From positions 168,651-232,650 of the forward strand of contig CAVSMB010000028.1 of NCBI GenBank assembly GCA_963728925.1: a DNA stretch of 64,000 nucleotides, read 5' to 3'. Below the pieces are notes generated by a model. It saw only the letters and a list, made by a program, of their open reading frames with translations, was not told where the DNA came from and searched no databases. Origin of the DNA: JBBPZA01 sp963728925. GTDB taxonomy: Bacteria; Actinomycetota; Thermoleophilia; Solirubrobacterales; Solirubrobacteraceae. The position numbers were made by a program, and so were the translations under genes. Positions 25,751 to 34,368 of the stretch are shown here, in pieces; the stretch's first letter is position 1; each line of letters starts with the position of its first letter.

Positions 25751-26100
25751 TTGACTGAAGTTCAAGTGCGCGCGCGGGCTCGAGCAGCGACGCTCGAGCT
25801 GCTGTTCGACGTCGTCCGCCGCTCGGTCGACTCCGACCACGGCTTCGACCGCCCGGTCACGCTGCAGTGGGAGTTCTCCGACGCGCCGGCGTGGAGCGTG
25901 CGCATCGACAAACGGCTCGACGGCGGCGCGGCCGGGTCTGGACCCGACCGCCGACGTCACCCTGCGCTGCCGCTGGGAGGACTGGGTCGACGTGGTCGCG
26001 GGCCGCCGCGATCCGCGGGCGCCTGCTGCTGACCGGGCGCCTCAGGCCGCGGGGGAGCCTGGGCGGGCTTCGCCGGATGCCTCGCCTGTTCGGGGCCTGA
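25751..26100 (+). pseudogene. SCP2-like sterol-carrier domain gene with two frameshifts
   Basis: Three consecutive frames join into one SCP2-like protein: a TTG start giving TLELLFDVVRRSVDSDHGFD and FSDAPAWSVRIDKRLDG, then after a +1 shift near 25940 GLDPTADVTLRCRWEDWVDV, then after a second +1 shift near 26018 GRLLLTGRLRPRGSLGGLRR to the TGA at 26098. The corrected length would be 115 residues, and the segment length (350) is two bases over a multiple of three. Either the gene is dead or two single-base insertions are sequencing errors. Its end overlaps the histidine kinase gene by 59 bp on the other strand. Confidence 0.65.
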
Positions 26101-27562
26101 GTTCGTCGTCCCGGGCGCCCGCGGCGCTCCACGGCCGCACGATCCAGGTGTGCAGGGCGACGATCGCGCCCCAGCCGAGCAGCGGCCAGATCGGCCAGAA
26201 GTAGCCGGCGGTGGTGATCGCCCAGATGACCACGAGCACGGCCATCACGATGCCGAAGACCCCGACATGGATCCGCAGCCCGCGCATTGCGAGCGCGCGC
26301 CGGTCGGCCGGCGCGGGCGCGTCCTCGCCGTCGGCGGGCACGACCGCCACGACGCGCGTGCCGCGACCGGCCGGGCTGAGCACCTCGAGGCGACCATCGA
26401 GCACCCCCACGCGGTCGGCCAGCCCTCGCAGCCCCGTCCCCGCCCGCGGGTCGGCGCCGCCGCGCCCGTCGTCGGCGACCTCGACCACGACCTCGTCGCC
26501 CTCGCGGCGAACCGCGATGGTGGCGAGCGAAGCCTCGTACTTGGCTACGTTGGTCAGCGCCTCGGCGACGACGAAATACGCGGTCGCCTCCACGTGCGCG
26601 GGCAGCCGCTCCTCGGGCGCCTCCACCACCTCCACGGCGACCGGCGACCGCGCGGCGAGGTCCGCGAGCGCCGGGGCCAGGCCGCGGTCGGTGAGGATCG
26701 CGGGATGCAGCCCGCGCGCGAGGTCGCGCAGCTCGGCGAGCGCCGCCTGCGCCTCGCCACCGGCCCGCTCGATCAGGCCCTGCGCCCCGGCCGCGTCGTC
26801 GGGCAGGCGCGACCGTGCCATCCCGAGGGTAAGCGCCAGCGAGACGAGCCGCTGCTGGGCGCCGTCGTGCAGATCGCGCTCCAGCCGCCGGCGCTCGGCG
26901 TCGGCCGCCGCGACGACGCGCGCGCCCGAGCTGCGAAGGTCCGAGACCCGCGCGGTCAGCTCGGGGTCGTGGGTCGGGCCGAGAAGGGTCCGCGCGAGCA
27001 CCGCGTGGCCGCCGCCCAGCGCGTCGGCGGCGCGCAGCGAGAGCAACAGAGCCGCGAGGCCGACGGGCACCACGGCGAGCGCCTTGGGCAGGGTGTCGAC
27101 CGACAGCAGGCCGAGGTCGATGCCGTCGGGCACCGGCCAGTACCAGGCCGGCGCGAGGACCAGCCCGAGACAGCTCACCGGGAGGACGACGCCCACGATG
27201 AAGTACGCGATGCTCAGCGGGAAGAGGAGCAGGAGATAGCCGAGGTCCTTCCACGTGGCAGGGTCGCCGAGGCGGTCGCGCAGGCCGCGCAGCAGGCCCG
27301 GTCCGGCGCGCCGGTACGGTGGTTCGACGTCGACGCCGAGCAGGCTCGAGACGAGCGCTCGCTCGAGCATCGCGAAGCCGCGCCACACGAAGAGCATGGC
27401 GACGAGGACCGGGAGGCCGAGCAGGGTGATCGCAAGCCCGAGCCCGGTGGCGAGCCCGGTCACGAGCACGTTGAAGTAGAGGAGCGCGAGGGGGAAGCTG
27501 ATCCCCAGGTACACGAGGCGCTTCCACAGCCGCGAGCGCAGGGCGAAGGCCATCGGGTGCAC
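26042..27562 (-). CDS. NarL-type sensor histidine kinase, orphan
   Basis: A 506-residue membrane kinase. The N-terminus carries about four to six hydrophobic segments (LGISFPLALLYFNVLVTGLA; LLLLFPLSIAYFIVGVVLPV). The HisKA_3 phospho-acceptor is in ERRRLERDLHDGAQQRLVSL, and the ATPase has the N-box VVAEALTNVAKYEAS and the G-box GTGLRGLADRVGVLDG. A C-terminal pair of helices follows (VGVFGIVMAVLVVIWAITTA; FWPIWPLLGWGAIVALHTW), resembling the 2TM domain of related kinases. No response regulator is adjacent; a LuxR-type one occurs at 38013-38765 but pairing is not supported. GTG start; ATG 27553 is an alternative. Confidence 0.85.
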   Translation of the reverse strand: MHPMAFALRSRLWKRLVYLGISFPLALLYFNVLVTGLATGLGLAITLLGLPVLVAMLFVWRGFAMLERALVSSLLGVDVEPPYRRAGPGLLRGLRDRLGDPATWKDLGYLLLLFPLSIAYFIVGVVLPVSCLGLVLAPAWYWPVPDGIDLGLLSVDTLPKALAVVPVGLAALLLSLRAADALGGGHAVLARTLLGPTHDPELTARVSDLRSSGARVVAAADAERRRLERDLHDGAQQRLVSLALTLGMARSRLPDDAAGAQGLIERAGGEAQAALAELRDLARGLHPAILTDRGLAPALADLAARSPVAVEVVEAPEERLPAHVEATAYFVVAEALTNVAKYEASLATIAVRREGDEVVVEVADDGRGGADPRAGTGLRGLADRVGVLDGRLEVLSPAGRGTRVVAVVPADGEDAPAPADRRALAMRGLRIHVGVFGIVMAVLVVIWAITTAGYFWPIWPLLGWGAIVALHTWIVRPWSAAGARDDELRPRTGEASGEARPGSPAA

Positions 27563-27657
27563 GGTATCCCCACCACCGCGAGGCGGCGGTACGGGGGACC
27601 GGCGCGAGCGGGTGCGGCTGCCCGTAGCGCCTGGAGGTTCGCACTATCGTCCCCGCC

Positions 27658-28200
27658 ATGGCGGCCGAGCTGAGCGCCCCGGTCGACCCGGCGCGCGATC
27701 ACCTCAGGGGCTCCGCCGAGCCGGCCGTGACGCTCGTGGTCTACGGCGACTACGAATGTCCCTACACGCGCATGGCCTACCACGGCGTCGAGCGCGTGCT
27801 GCGCGAGCTCGCGGCGCAGCTGCGCTTCGTCTTCCGCCACTTCCCGCTGACCGAGATCCATCCTGATGCCGCGGGCGCCGCGCTCGCGACCGAAGCGGCC
27901 GCAGCGCAGGACCGCTTCTGGGAGATGCACGACCTGCTCTTCCACAACCAGCGCCTGCTCGACGGCGGACACCTGGTGGCCTACGCCGAGCGCGCCGGGC
28001 TCGACCTCGCGCGCTTCGGCAGCGAGCTGCGCGACGGCTCCCACGCAGCGCGCGTCGAGGAGGACCTGCGCAGCGGGGTCGCGAGCGGGGTGCGGGGGAC
28101 GCCGACGCTGTTCGTCGACGGGCGCAGCTACGCCGGTCCCTACGAGGGCGACGACCTCGTCGCCGTGCTGCGCCATGCGGCGGCGGGCGACGGCGGATGA
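27658..28200 (+). CDS. DsbA-like thioredoxin-fold protein with CPYT site
   Basis: A 180-residue DsbA/FrnE-like protein without a signal peptide or anchor. The active-site position reads ECPYTRMA, so the second Cys of CxxC is Thr (residues 34-37). The cis-Pro loop GVRGTPTLFVDGR is present. It is about half identical to the CPYC protein at 29832 and overlaps the antiporter gene by 4 bp. A one-Cys site suggests isomerase-, glutathione- or peroxide-related chemistry, or a regulatory role, not simple dithiol oxidation. DsbA domains fused to NhaA antiporters are known in actinobacteria, which makes the operon suggestive. Confidence 0.8.
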   Translation: MAAELSAPVDPARDHLRGSAEPAVTLVVYGDYECPYTRMAYHGVERVLRELAAQLRFVFRHFPLTEIHPDAAGAALATEAAAAQDRFWEMHDLLFHNQRLLDGGHLVAYAERAGLDLARFGSELRDGSHAARVEEDLRSGVASGVRGTPTLFVDGRSYAGPYEGDDLVAVLRHAAAGDGG

Positions 28201-29835
28201 CCCACGACATCGAGTTCCTGCTCGGGCTGCTCGCGCTCGTCGTGGTCGGCGCCACGCTCGCGCGCGCGCTCCACGTGCCCTATCCGATCGTGCTGCTCGG
28301 CCTCGGCCTCGGCGTCGCGTTCATCCCCGGCATGCCCGACATCACCATCGACCCCGAGGTCATCTTCCTCGTCTTCCTCCCGCCGCTCGTGCACGCCGCC
28401 GCCTACGACACCAACCTGCGCAACCTGCGCCGTGACGCACGGCCGATCGCACTGCTCGCCGTCGGCCTGGTCGCGGTCACCGTGGTCGCCGTCGCCGTCG
28501 CGGCCCACGCGCTCGTCGACGGCATGTCGTGGGCCGTGGCCTTCGTGCTCGGCGCGGCTCTCGCGCCCACCGACACGGTCGCCGCCACGGCGGTCTTCAG
28601 GCGCCTCGGCGTCCCCGAGCGGGTCACCGGGCTCGTCGAGGGCGAGAGCCTCATCAACGACGGCGTCGCGCTGGTGCTCTACCGCATCGCGATCGTCGCG
28701 GCGGTGTCGGGAAGCTTCTCGCTGCTCGATGGGGCCAGGGACCTGCTCCTGCTGGGCACCGGCGGCGCGCTCGTCGGGCTGGTCGTGGCGGTCGTCGTGG
28801 GGGAGGTGCGCAAGCGCATCGACGATCCGACGCTCGAGACCACCGTCACCCTGCTGACGCCCTACCTCGCCTGGATCCCGGCCGAGGAGCTCGGCCTCTC
28901 GGGGATCCTCGCCGCCGTGGCCAGCGGGCTCTACATCGGCTGGCACCGCCGCGACTTCTCCTCCGCGTCGGCCCGTCTGCAGGGCCGCTCGTTCTGGGTC
29001 GTTCTCATCTTCATCCTCGAGTCGCTGCTCTTCATCCTCATAGGCCTGCAGTTCCCTGGCGTGCTGGACGGTCTCAGCGGCTACTCGACCGCCGACCTGC
29101 TCCTCTACGCGGCGGCTGTGAGCGCCGTGGTGATGGGCAGCCGCCTGCTCTTCCCCGTCACCGTCGGGGAGTTCGACGAGTGGCTCGAGCGCCGCACCGG
29201 CCAGCGGCGCCCGCCGATCTCCTTGCGCGAGCGCGCGGTGGTGGGGTGGAGCGGAATGCGCGGCGCGGTGACCCTCGCCGCCGCGCTGGCGATCCCGTTG
29301 ACCACGGACGCGGGCGCGCCGTTCCCGCAGCGAGACCTGATCCTCTTCCTCACCCTCTGCGTGATCGCCGCGACGCTCGTCGTGCAGGGCTTCACCCTGC
29401 CGGCGCTGGTCAGGCGGCTCGGGCTGGAGGTCACCGAGACCAGCGAGCGGCGCACCGCGCTCGCCCGCTTTCGAACGGTGGAGTCCGCGCTGCAGCGCGT
29501 CGGCGAGCTGTCCTACGACGGCGACTGGCCCGACGAGGTCGTCGAGCGGGCCCGCTCGATGTACACCCAGCGCGCGCGGCAGCTCGCCGGCCTGTGCCGC
29601 GCCGGCGTGCCCGTCGACGAGCGCGGGGACGAGATGGCATGGCGGCGCATGCCGCGAGCTGCTCGACGTCGAGCGCCAGACGCTGTACGAGCTGCGCAAC
29701 GAGGGCGCGGTCACCGGGCCTGTCGTGGTGGCCGTCGAGTCCGAGCTGGACTCCGAGATGGCGCGCCTGGAGACACGCGACGCCGCCGACGCCGGCGAAG
29801 TGGCCGCCGAGCGGCTGCCCGTGGAGGTGCCGTGA
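28197..29835 (+). CDS. CPA1-family Na+/H+ antiporter, C-terminal tail frameshifted
   Basis: A CPA1/NhaP-like cation:proton antiporter with about 12 transmembrane segments. Conserved parts include LAPTDTVAATAVFRRLGVPE, VEGESLINDGVALVLYR with the ND pair, and GMRGAVTLAAALAIPL. The first about 485 residues read in one frame. After AWRRM near 29650 a single extra base puts the native tail (RELLDVERQTLYELRNEGAV to the TGA at 29833-29835) in the next frame. Corrected length is 545 residues. Uncorrected, the frame stays open through the downstream DsbA gene and ends at 30365 as a 722-residue fusion. Both neighbours overlap by 4 bp. Confidence 0.85.
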
Positions 29836-30365
29836 GCCTGCAGCCACCGGTCGATTCCGCCACCGACCACGTCCGCGGGAATCCCGCCGCCCCGGCAACG
29901 CTTCTCGAGTACGGCGACTTCCAGTGTCCCTACTGCGAGGACGCGTTCCCGATCGTCGAGGAGGTGCGCCGCCGCCTGGGCGACCGCGTGCGCTTCGTCT
30001 TTCGCCACTTCCCGCTCGCCGAGAAGCACCCGTGGGCGCTGCTCGCCGCACAGGCCGCCGAGGCGGCCGGCGCGCAGGGGCGCTTCTGGGAGATGCACGA
30101 CCGGCTGTTCCGAGCCCGGCGCCGGCTCGAGCCCGACGACCTGCGCCGCTACGCCCAGGAGCTCGGGCTCGATCTCGAGCGCTTCGACGCGGAGCTCGCG
30201 GGGGAGGTTCACCTGCAGCGCGTCCTCGAGCAGCGCGCGAGTGGCGAGCGCAGCGGCGTGACCGCGACCCCGGCGTTCTTCGTCGGCGATGAGCAGCACG
30301 CCGGGTTCTACGACGAGGAGACCTTGACCGAGGCCCTGCGCAGCGGGTCGGAAGGGGCACGATGA
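29832..30365 (+). CDS. DsbA-like thioredoxin-fold protein with CPYC site
   Basis: A 177-residue DsbA/FrnE-like oxidoreductase, cytoplasmic by lack of a signal peptide. The redox site is FQCPYCEDAF (Cys 32 and 35), with cis-Pro in GVTATPAFFVGDE. It shares FVFRHFPL and GRFWEMHDRLF with the CPYT paralogue upstream, so the two probably arose by duplication around the antiporter. The start is GTG at 29832 within GTGA, overlapping the native antiporter stop. It may supply redox control to the antiporter; this is inference from linkage. Confidence 0.82.
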   Translation: MSLQPPVDSATDHVRGNPAAPATLLEYGDFQCPYCEDAFPIVEEVRRRLGDRVRFVFRHFPLAEKHPWALLAAQAAEAAGAQGRFWEMHDRLFRARRRLEPDDLRRYAQELGLDLERFDAELAGEVHLQRVLEQRASGERSGVTATPAFFVGDEQHAGFYDEETLTEALRSGSEGAR

Positions 30366-30414
30366 GGACGTGGGGGTCCCTGAGGGATGCGGGCCACACC
30401 CAGGCGCCGCTCGC

Positions 30415-30621
30415 TCACGAGCCGATGGCGATGCGGCGGCTGGCCTTCTCGCGGTGCGAGGTCCAGGCGGCGTGCTCCTGGGACACGAGCCCCTCCACCC
30501 GCTCGGCGAGCAGAGCCTCGGGCTTCGCCGCGTCGGCGTAGGGCCCGCCGCCGGCGACGAACAGGGTACTTCTCGTGGCGCAGGCGCTCGCAGGTCGAGC
30601 GGTTCTTGTGACGCTGCGCAC
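30415..30621 (-). pseudogene. Possible gene remnant between dsbA and a membrane gene
   Basis: The 349-bp space from 30366 to 30714 has no convincing complete gene. On the minus strand a 68-codon frame ends with protein-like sequence (FVAGGGPYADAAKPEALLAE, then VEGLVSQEHAAWTSHREKAS and RRIAIGS). Its first 15-20 codons look random. It may be the 3' end of a lost gene or a small unknown gene. Not recognised. Confidence 0.3.
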
Positions 30622-30714
30622 AGCGCGCCGGATCTGTGCGCTTTCGCACCAATGGCGGTGTCCCGGTCAGGGACGGTCTGCGAGATCCGTGTCAGGCTCA
30701 AGGAGGAGACCACC

Positions 30715-31119
30715 GTGACCACCACCGCTGCATCGCTCCCGTCCACCGCGCGCGCACGCGACGTCGACGCCCGGGAACCGCGCGAGCGGCGCACAGACGG
30801 CGCCGCATCGATCGCGGGCCTGCTCGCAGTCGTCGCCGGCCTCATCGTGCTCGCCGCCGTCTCGTTGACGGCGATCATCGCCCTGCCCGGCGGCAACGGC
30901 CAGAACGTCGTGGCCATCGCCACCGGCAGCTTCGGCGTCATAGGCACCGTCGTGGGCGCGTACTTCGGGGTCAAGCTCGGCGCCGACGGCCGGCGCGAGG
31001 CGCATCAGGCCCTGGGCGCCGAGACCGCCAAGGTCCAGGCTCTCTCGGCCCACCTTCCGCCCGGCGAGGCCAGCGCGGCTCTCGAAGACGCCGAGCGGCT
31101 CGCGCCCTCCGCGCGCTGA
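30715..31119 (+). CDS. Small membrane protein with two helices
   Basis: A 134-residue protein. The N-terminal 35 residues are charged and Thr/Arg-rich; then come two hydrophobic helices (SIAGLLAVVAGLIVLAAVSL and VVAIATGSFGVIGTVVGAYF) and a soluble C-terminal helix rich in Ala and Glu (TAKVQALSAHLPPGEASAAL). GTG 30715 has AAGGAGGAG at 30700-30708. The stop overlaps the decarboxylase ATG by one base. Function is not recognised; a membrane-associated accessory to the next gene is only a guess. Confidence 0.62.
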   Translation: MTTTAASLPSTARARDVDAREPRERRTDGAASIAGLLAVVAGLIVLAAVSLTAIIALPGGNGQNVVAIATGSFGVIGTVVGAYFGVKLGADGRREAHQALGAETAKVQALSAHLPPGEASAALEDAERLAPSAR

Positions 31120-32369
31120 TGACGACCACCACCGTGCCCGTCCGCCCGCCGGCGGACGGGTCGACCACGGCCGCTCCGGCGGCCCGCGGCGAGTGGCTGG
31201 CCGCGGTTCCGAAGCCGCCCGCGGCCCTGCCGTTCGTCGCGGCCGAGCTGCGCGCCGCGGCGGCGGAGCACGGCACGCCGCTGCTGCTGCTCTCCCCCGC
31301 CGTCGTGCGCGAGCGCTACCGGGCCCTGCGCCGCGCCCTCCCGGGCGTCGCGCTGCACTACGCGATCAAGTCGCTGCCCCATCCCGCCGTCGCCGAGGCG
31401 CTGGCGGACGAGGGGGCGTCGTTCGACCTCGCCTCCGACGGGGAGATCGCGCTCCTGCGCTCGGTCGGGGTCGGGGGCCGGCGCTGCCTGCACACCCACC
31501 CGATCAAGCGCCCCGCACACATCGCTTCAGCGCTCGAGTTCGGGTGCCGGGGCTTCGTCTTCGACAACGAGGACGAGCTCGCGAAGCTCGAGCCCTTCCG
31601 CGGCAAGGCCGAGCTGCTGCTGCGTGTTGCCTTCCTGAACGATCGCGCGCAGTGCGACCTGTCGGAGAAGTTCGGCGCTCATCCCGACGCGGCGGCAGGG
31701 CTCCTCGTCCACGCGCAGGCTCGCGGCCACCGCGTGCGTGGGCTCAGCTTCCACGCCGGCAGCCAGGTTCGCGACCCCGCGAGCTTCGTCGCCGCCATCC
31801 GCGCCTGCCGGCGGATCTTCGACGCGGCGCGCCGCCGGGGGGTGGGCGGACTTGACACGCTGGACATCGGCGGGGGCTTCCCGGTCGCCTACGTATCACC
31901 CGTCTCGGCGATCGCCGACTTCTGCCGCCCGATCCGCGCGGCCCTGCGGCTCGCCTTCCCGACCGAGCGCGTCCTCGCCGAGCCCGGGCGCTACATCTCG
32001 GCCCCGGCGATGACGCTGCTGACCTCGGTGGTCGGCCGCGCGGAGCGCGAGGGCGTCCCGTGGTACTACCTCGACGACGGCGTCTACGGCAGCTACTCGG
32101 GTCTGCTCTTCGATCACTGCGAGTACGCGGTCATCCCGCTCGACAGCCTCGAGCGCCCGGACCGGCCGCGACGCGTCAGCGTGCTCGCGGGGCCGACGTG
32201 CGACTCCGTCGACGTCGTGCAGGACGCCGTGCCGATGCCCGACCTCGCCATCGGTGACCTGCTCGTCAGCCCGATGATGGGCGCCTACAGCTGCGCCTCG
32301 GCGACCGACTTCAACTCGCTGGAGCGGGCGAAGGTCGTCGTCCGCGACGGCGACCCGTCACCGTGCTAG
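31119..32369 (+). CDS. PLP-dependent ornithine/lysine/DAP decarboxylase-family protein
   Basis: A 416-residue fold III (alanine racemase-like) decarboxylase. The PLP lysine is in LHYAIKSLPHPAV, and other signatures are LSFHAGSQVRDP, LDIGGGFPVAYVSP, VLAEPGRYISAPAM, the catalytic Cys in GPTCDSVDVV and MGAYSCASATDFN. These match eukaryotic-type ornithine/lysine decarboxylases more than LysA. The first about 35 residues are a low-complexity Thr/Pro/Ala extension. It overlaps the preceding membrane gene by 1 bp and the following transporter by 7 bp, suggesting a polyamine-forming unit with a linked exporter. The exact substrate is uncertain. Confidence 0.85.
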   Translation: MTTTTVPVRPPADGSTTAAPAARGEWLAAVPKPPAALPFVAAELRAAAAEHGTPLLLLSPAVVRERYRALRRALPGVALHYAIKSLPHPAVAEALADEGASFDLASDGEIALLRSVGVGGRRCLHTHPIKRPAHIASALEFGCRGFVFDNEDELAKLEPFRGKAELLLRVAFLNDRAQCDLSEKFGAHPDAAAGLLVHAQARGHRVRGLSFHAGSQVRDPASFVAAIRACRRIFDAARRRGVGGLDTLDIGGGFPVAYVSPVSAIADFCRPIRAALRLAFPTERVLAEPGRYISAPAMTLLTSVVGRAEREGVPWYYLDDGVYGSYSGLLFDHCEYAVIPLDSLERPDRPRRVSVLAGPTCDSVDVVQDAVPMPDLAIGDLLVSPMMGAYSCASATDFNSLERAKVVVRDGDPSPC

Positions 32370-33211
32370 CCGTCGGGCTCGGCCTGGCGGCGAGCGTCGC
32401 CTGGGGCTCCTCGGACTTCCTCGCGGGCCTGAAGACGCGAAGGCTGCCCGTGCTCGAGGTGCTGCTCGTCTCCCAGGCGGCCGGCCTGGTCGCCATCCTC
32501 GCCGCGCTGGCCGCCACCGGCGCCACGGCGCCGAGCGCCTCCAACGTGGCGCTCGCTCTGCTCGCCGGCGCGGGAGACGTCGTCGGCTTCGCCGCGCTCT
32601 ACCGCGGGCTCGCCGTCGGCTGCATGTGCCTCGTCGCGCCGCTCTCGGCCGCGGCGGCCGTCGTGCCGCTGGTCGCCGGTGCGGTCAGCGGCGAGCGGCT
32701 GTCGATCATCGAGGGCGCGGCTCTGGCGGTCGTGCTGGTGGGCGTCGCGCTGGGCGCCTGCGAGCCACGCGAGGCGAGCGCCGGCCGGCGCCGCCTGGCG
32801 GCGGGCGCCGGCCTCGGGCTCCTCGCGGCCCTCGGCTTCGGGGTCTACTTCACGGCGATGGGCACGGCGGCCGACGCCGGCCCGCTGCTCGCGGTGGCCC
32901 TCGGCCGCGCGACGTCGGTGGTCCTGCTGCTCGGCCTTGTCGCCGCGAGGCCGCGGACGACGCGACCCGGTCGCGGCGACCTCGTGCCGCTGGCCGCCGT
33001 CGGGATGCTCGACGCCCTGGCCAACGTGCTCTTCGCGGTGGCGGTCACCAAGGGCCTGGTCAGCGTGGTCTCGGTCCTGGGCTCGCTTTGCCCGGTGACC
33101 ACCGTGCTGCTCGCCGCCACGCTGCTCGGCGAGCGCCCTGGCCGCCTTCAGCGCGTAGGGGCCACCGGCTGCTTCGTCGGGGTCGGCGCGATCGCCGCGC
33201 TCAGCGCCTGA
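32363..33211 (+). CDS. EamA/DMT-superfamily transporter
   Basis: A 282-residue integral membrane protein with about ten hydrophobic segments and the two-fold EamA repeat; the first half has GLAASVAWGSSDFLAGL and the second GLLAALGFGVYFTAMGTAA. DMT proteins export metabolites such as amino acids and other small molecules. The GTG start lies inside the end of the decarboxylase gene (7-bp overlap), so export or import of the decarboxylase product or substrate is a reasonable inference. Confidence 0.82.
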   Translation: MLAVGLGLAASVAWGSSDFLAGLKTRRLPVLEVLLVSQAAGLVAILAALAATGATAPSASNVALALLAGAGDVVGFAALYRGLAVGCMCLVAPLSAAAAVVPLVAGAVSGERLSIIEGAALAVVLVGVALGACEPREASAGRRRLAAGAGLGLLAALGFGVYFTAMGTAADAGPLLAVALGRATSVVLLLGLVAARPRTTRPGRGDLVPLAAVGMLDALANVLFAVAVTKGLVSVVSVLGSLCPVTTVLLAATLLGERPGRLQRVGATGCFVGVGAIAALSA

Positions 33212-33282
33212 GACACGCGCGACCGGGGCTGCCGAGCGCCGGGCGCGGGCTCCCGAGCGGCCACACGGGGTAAGGATGGGGG

Positions 33283-34194
33283 ATGGCCCAGTCGGCCGGC
33301 GACACACTCTGGGCGGTGGTCAAGCGCACCCTGCGCTCGTTCTACGACGACCAGATGACCCAGCACGCAGCTGCGCTGACCTACTACGCGCTGATGTCGC
33401 TGTTCCCGACCGGCCTGCTCGCGATGTCGCTGCTGGGGCTGCTCGGGCAGTACCCCGAGACCTACAACGCCATCATCAACTACCTGCGCGAGGTCGTCCC
33501 GCCTTCGGTGCTCGGCCCGCTGGACAGCTCGCTGCGCGGCGCGCTGCAGCACAAGGGCACCGCGGCGACCGGCCTGGCGGTCGCGATCGTCGTCGCGCTG
33601 TACGGGACGACCGGGGTGCTGGAGGCGGCGCGGCGCGCGCTCAACGTGGTCTTCGAGGTCGACGGCGGCCGCAGCTTCCTGCACCGCAAGGCGCTCGACA
33701 TCGCCTCGACCTTCGTCCTCATGGCGCTCATCCTCGCCAGCCTCGTGCTCATTCTCGTCGGCGGCCAGTTCGCCGACGACCTGTTCGGCTTCGTCGGCCT
33801 GGGATCGACGGCTGCGTGGATCTGGAGCGTGGCGCGCTGGCCCGCAGCGATCGCCGTCGCGGCACTCGTCTTCTCGCTCATCTACTACGTGACGCCCGAC
33901 GTCGAGCAGCGGTCCTTCCGCTGGATCACGCCCGGTGCTGCGCTCGGCGTCGCGGTGTGGCTGCTCGGCTCGCTGGGCCTGTCGCTGTACGTCTCGCGCG
34001 TCGCCGACGTCGGTGCCCTGTACGGGGCCTTCGCGGGAGCGATCGTGGTGGTCGGATGGCTGTGGCTCACCAACTGCGCCCTGCTGCTCGGCGCCGAGCT
34101 CAACGCCGAGATCGAGCGCCAGAACGAGCTCGCCGAGGGCGCGCCGCCGCGCCACACGCTCAACCGTCCGGCCAAGGGCAGCAGCGTGCCGTGA
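33283..34194 (+). CDS. YihY/BrkB-family membrane protein
   Basis: A 303-residue protein with six hydrophobic segments. The family opening FYDDQMTQHAAALTYYALMS and the box EQRSFRWITPGAALGVAVWL are present, followed by GALYGAFAGAIVVVGWLWL. YihY proteins are inner-membrane proteins of uncertain function; the older RNase BN label is wrong. ATG start 71 bp after the DMT gene. The C-terminal tail is charged and includes KGSSVP at its end. Confidence 0.88.
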   Translation: MAQSAGDTLWAVVKRTLRSFYDDQMTQHAAALTYYALMSLFPTGLLAMSLLGLLGQYPETYNAIINYLREVVPPSVLGPLDSSLRGALQHKGTAATGLAVAIVVALYGTTGVLEAARRALNVVFEVDGGRSFLHRKALDIASTFVLMALILASLVLILVGGQFADDLFGFVGLGSTAAWIWSVARWPAAIAVAALVFSLIYYVTPDVEQRSFRWITPGAALGVAVWLLGSLGLSLYVSRVADVGALYGAFAGAIVVVGWLWLTNCALLLGAELNAEIERQNELAEGAPPRHTLNRPAKGSSVP

Positions 34195-34228
34195 CGGCAC
34201 GCGCCTGCGCCGGGTAGGATCACGCCGG

Positions 34229-34368
34229 GGCGAGTACAACACGCTCACCGGCGAGCGCTTCGCCGCGGCGTATGCGCGCTGGGACGCCGGCTCGCGCTGC
34301 AGCGCGAGGTCAATGCGTCGGGCGTCTTCGACTCGCCCTTCGCGCGCCGGGTCGGGATCGCCGCCTGA
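34229..34368 (+). pseudogene. Fragment of an unidentified gene, frameshifted
   Basis: Two protein-like stretches in different frames: EYNTLTGERFAAAYARWDAG at 34232-34291, then LQREVNASGVFDSPFARRVG to a TGA at 34366-34368. They join by a one-base deletion near 34295. No start codon is available, so this is probably the 3' end of a lost gene. It overlaps the end of the convergent Vps62-like gene. Family not recognised. Confidence 0.35.

Noticed and set aside
28197..30365. A natural antiporter-DsbA fusion protein of 722 residues
   Set aside because: The linker between the two parts is random-looking Arg/Ala-rich text, while the +1 frame holds a proper antiporter tail (LYELRNEGAVTG) ending in a stop that overlaps the DsbA start. 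Two genes with one indel explain this better.
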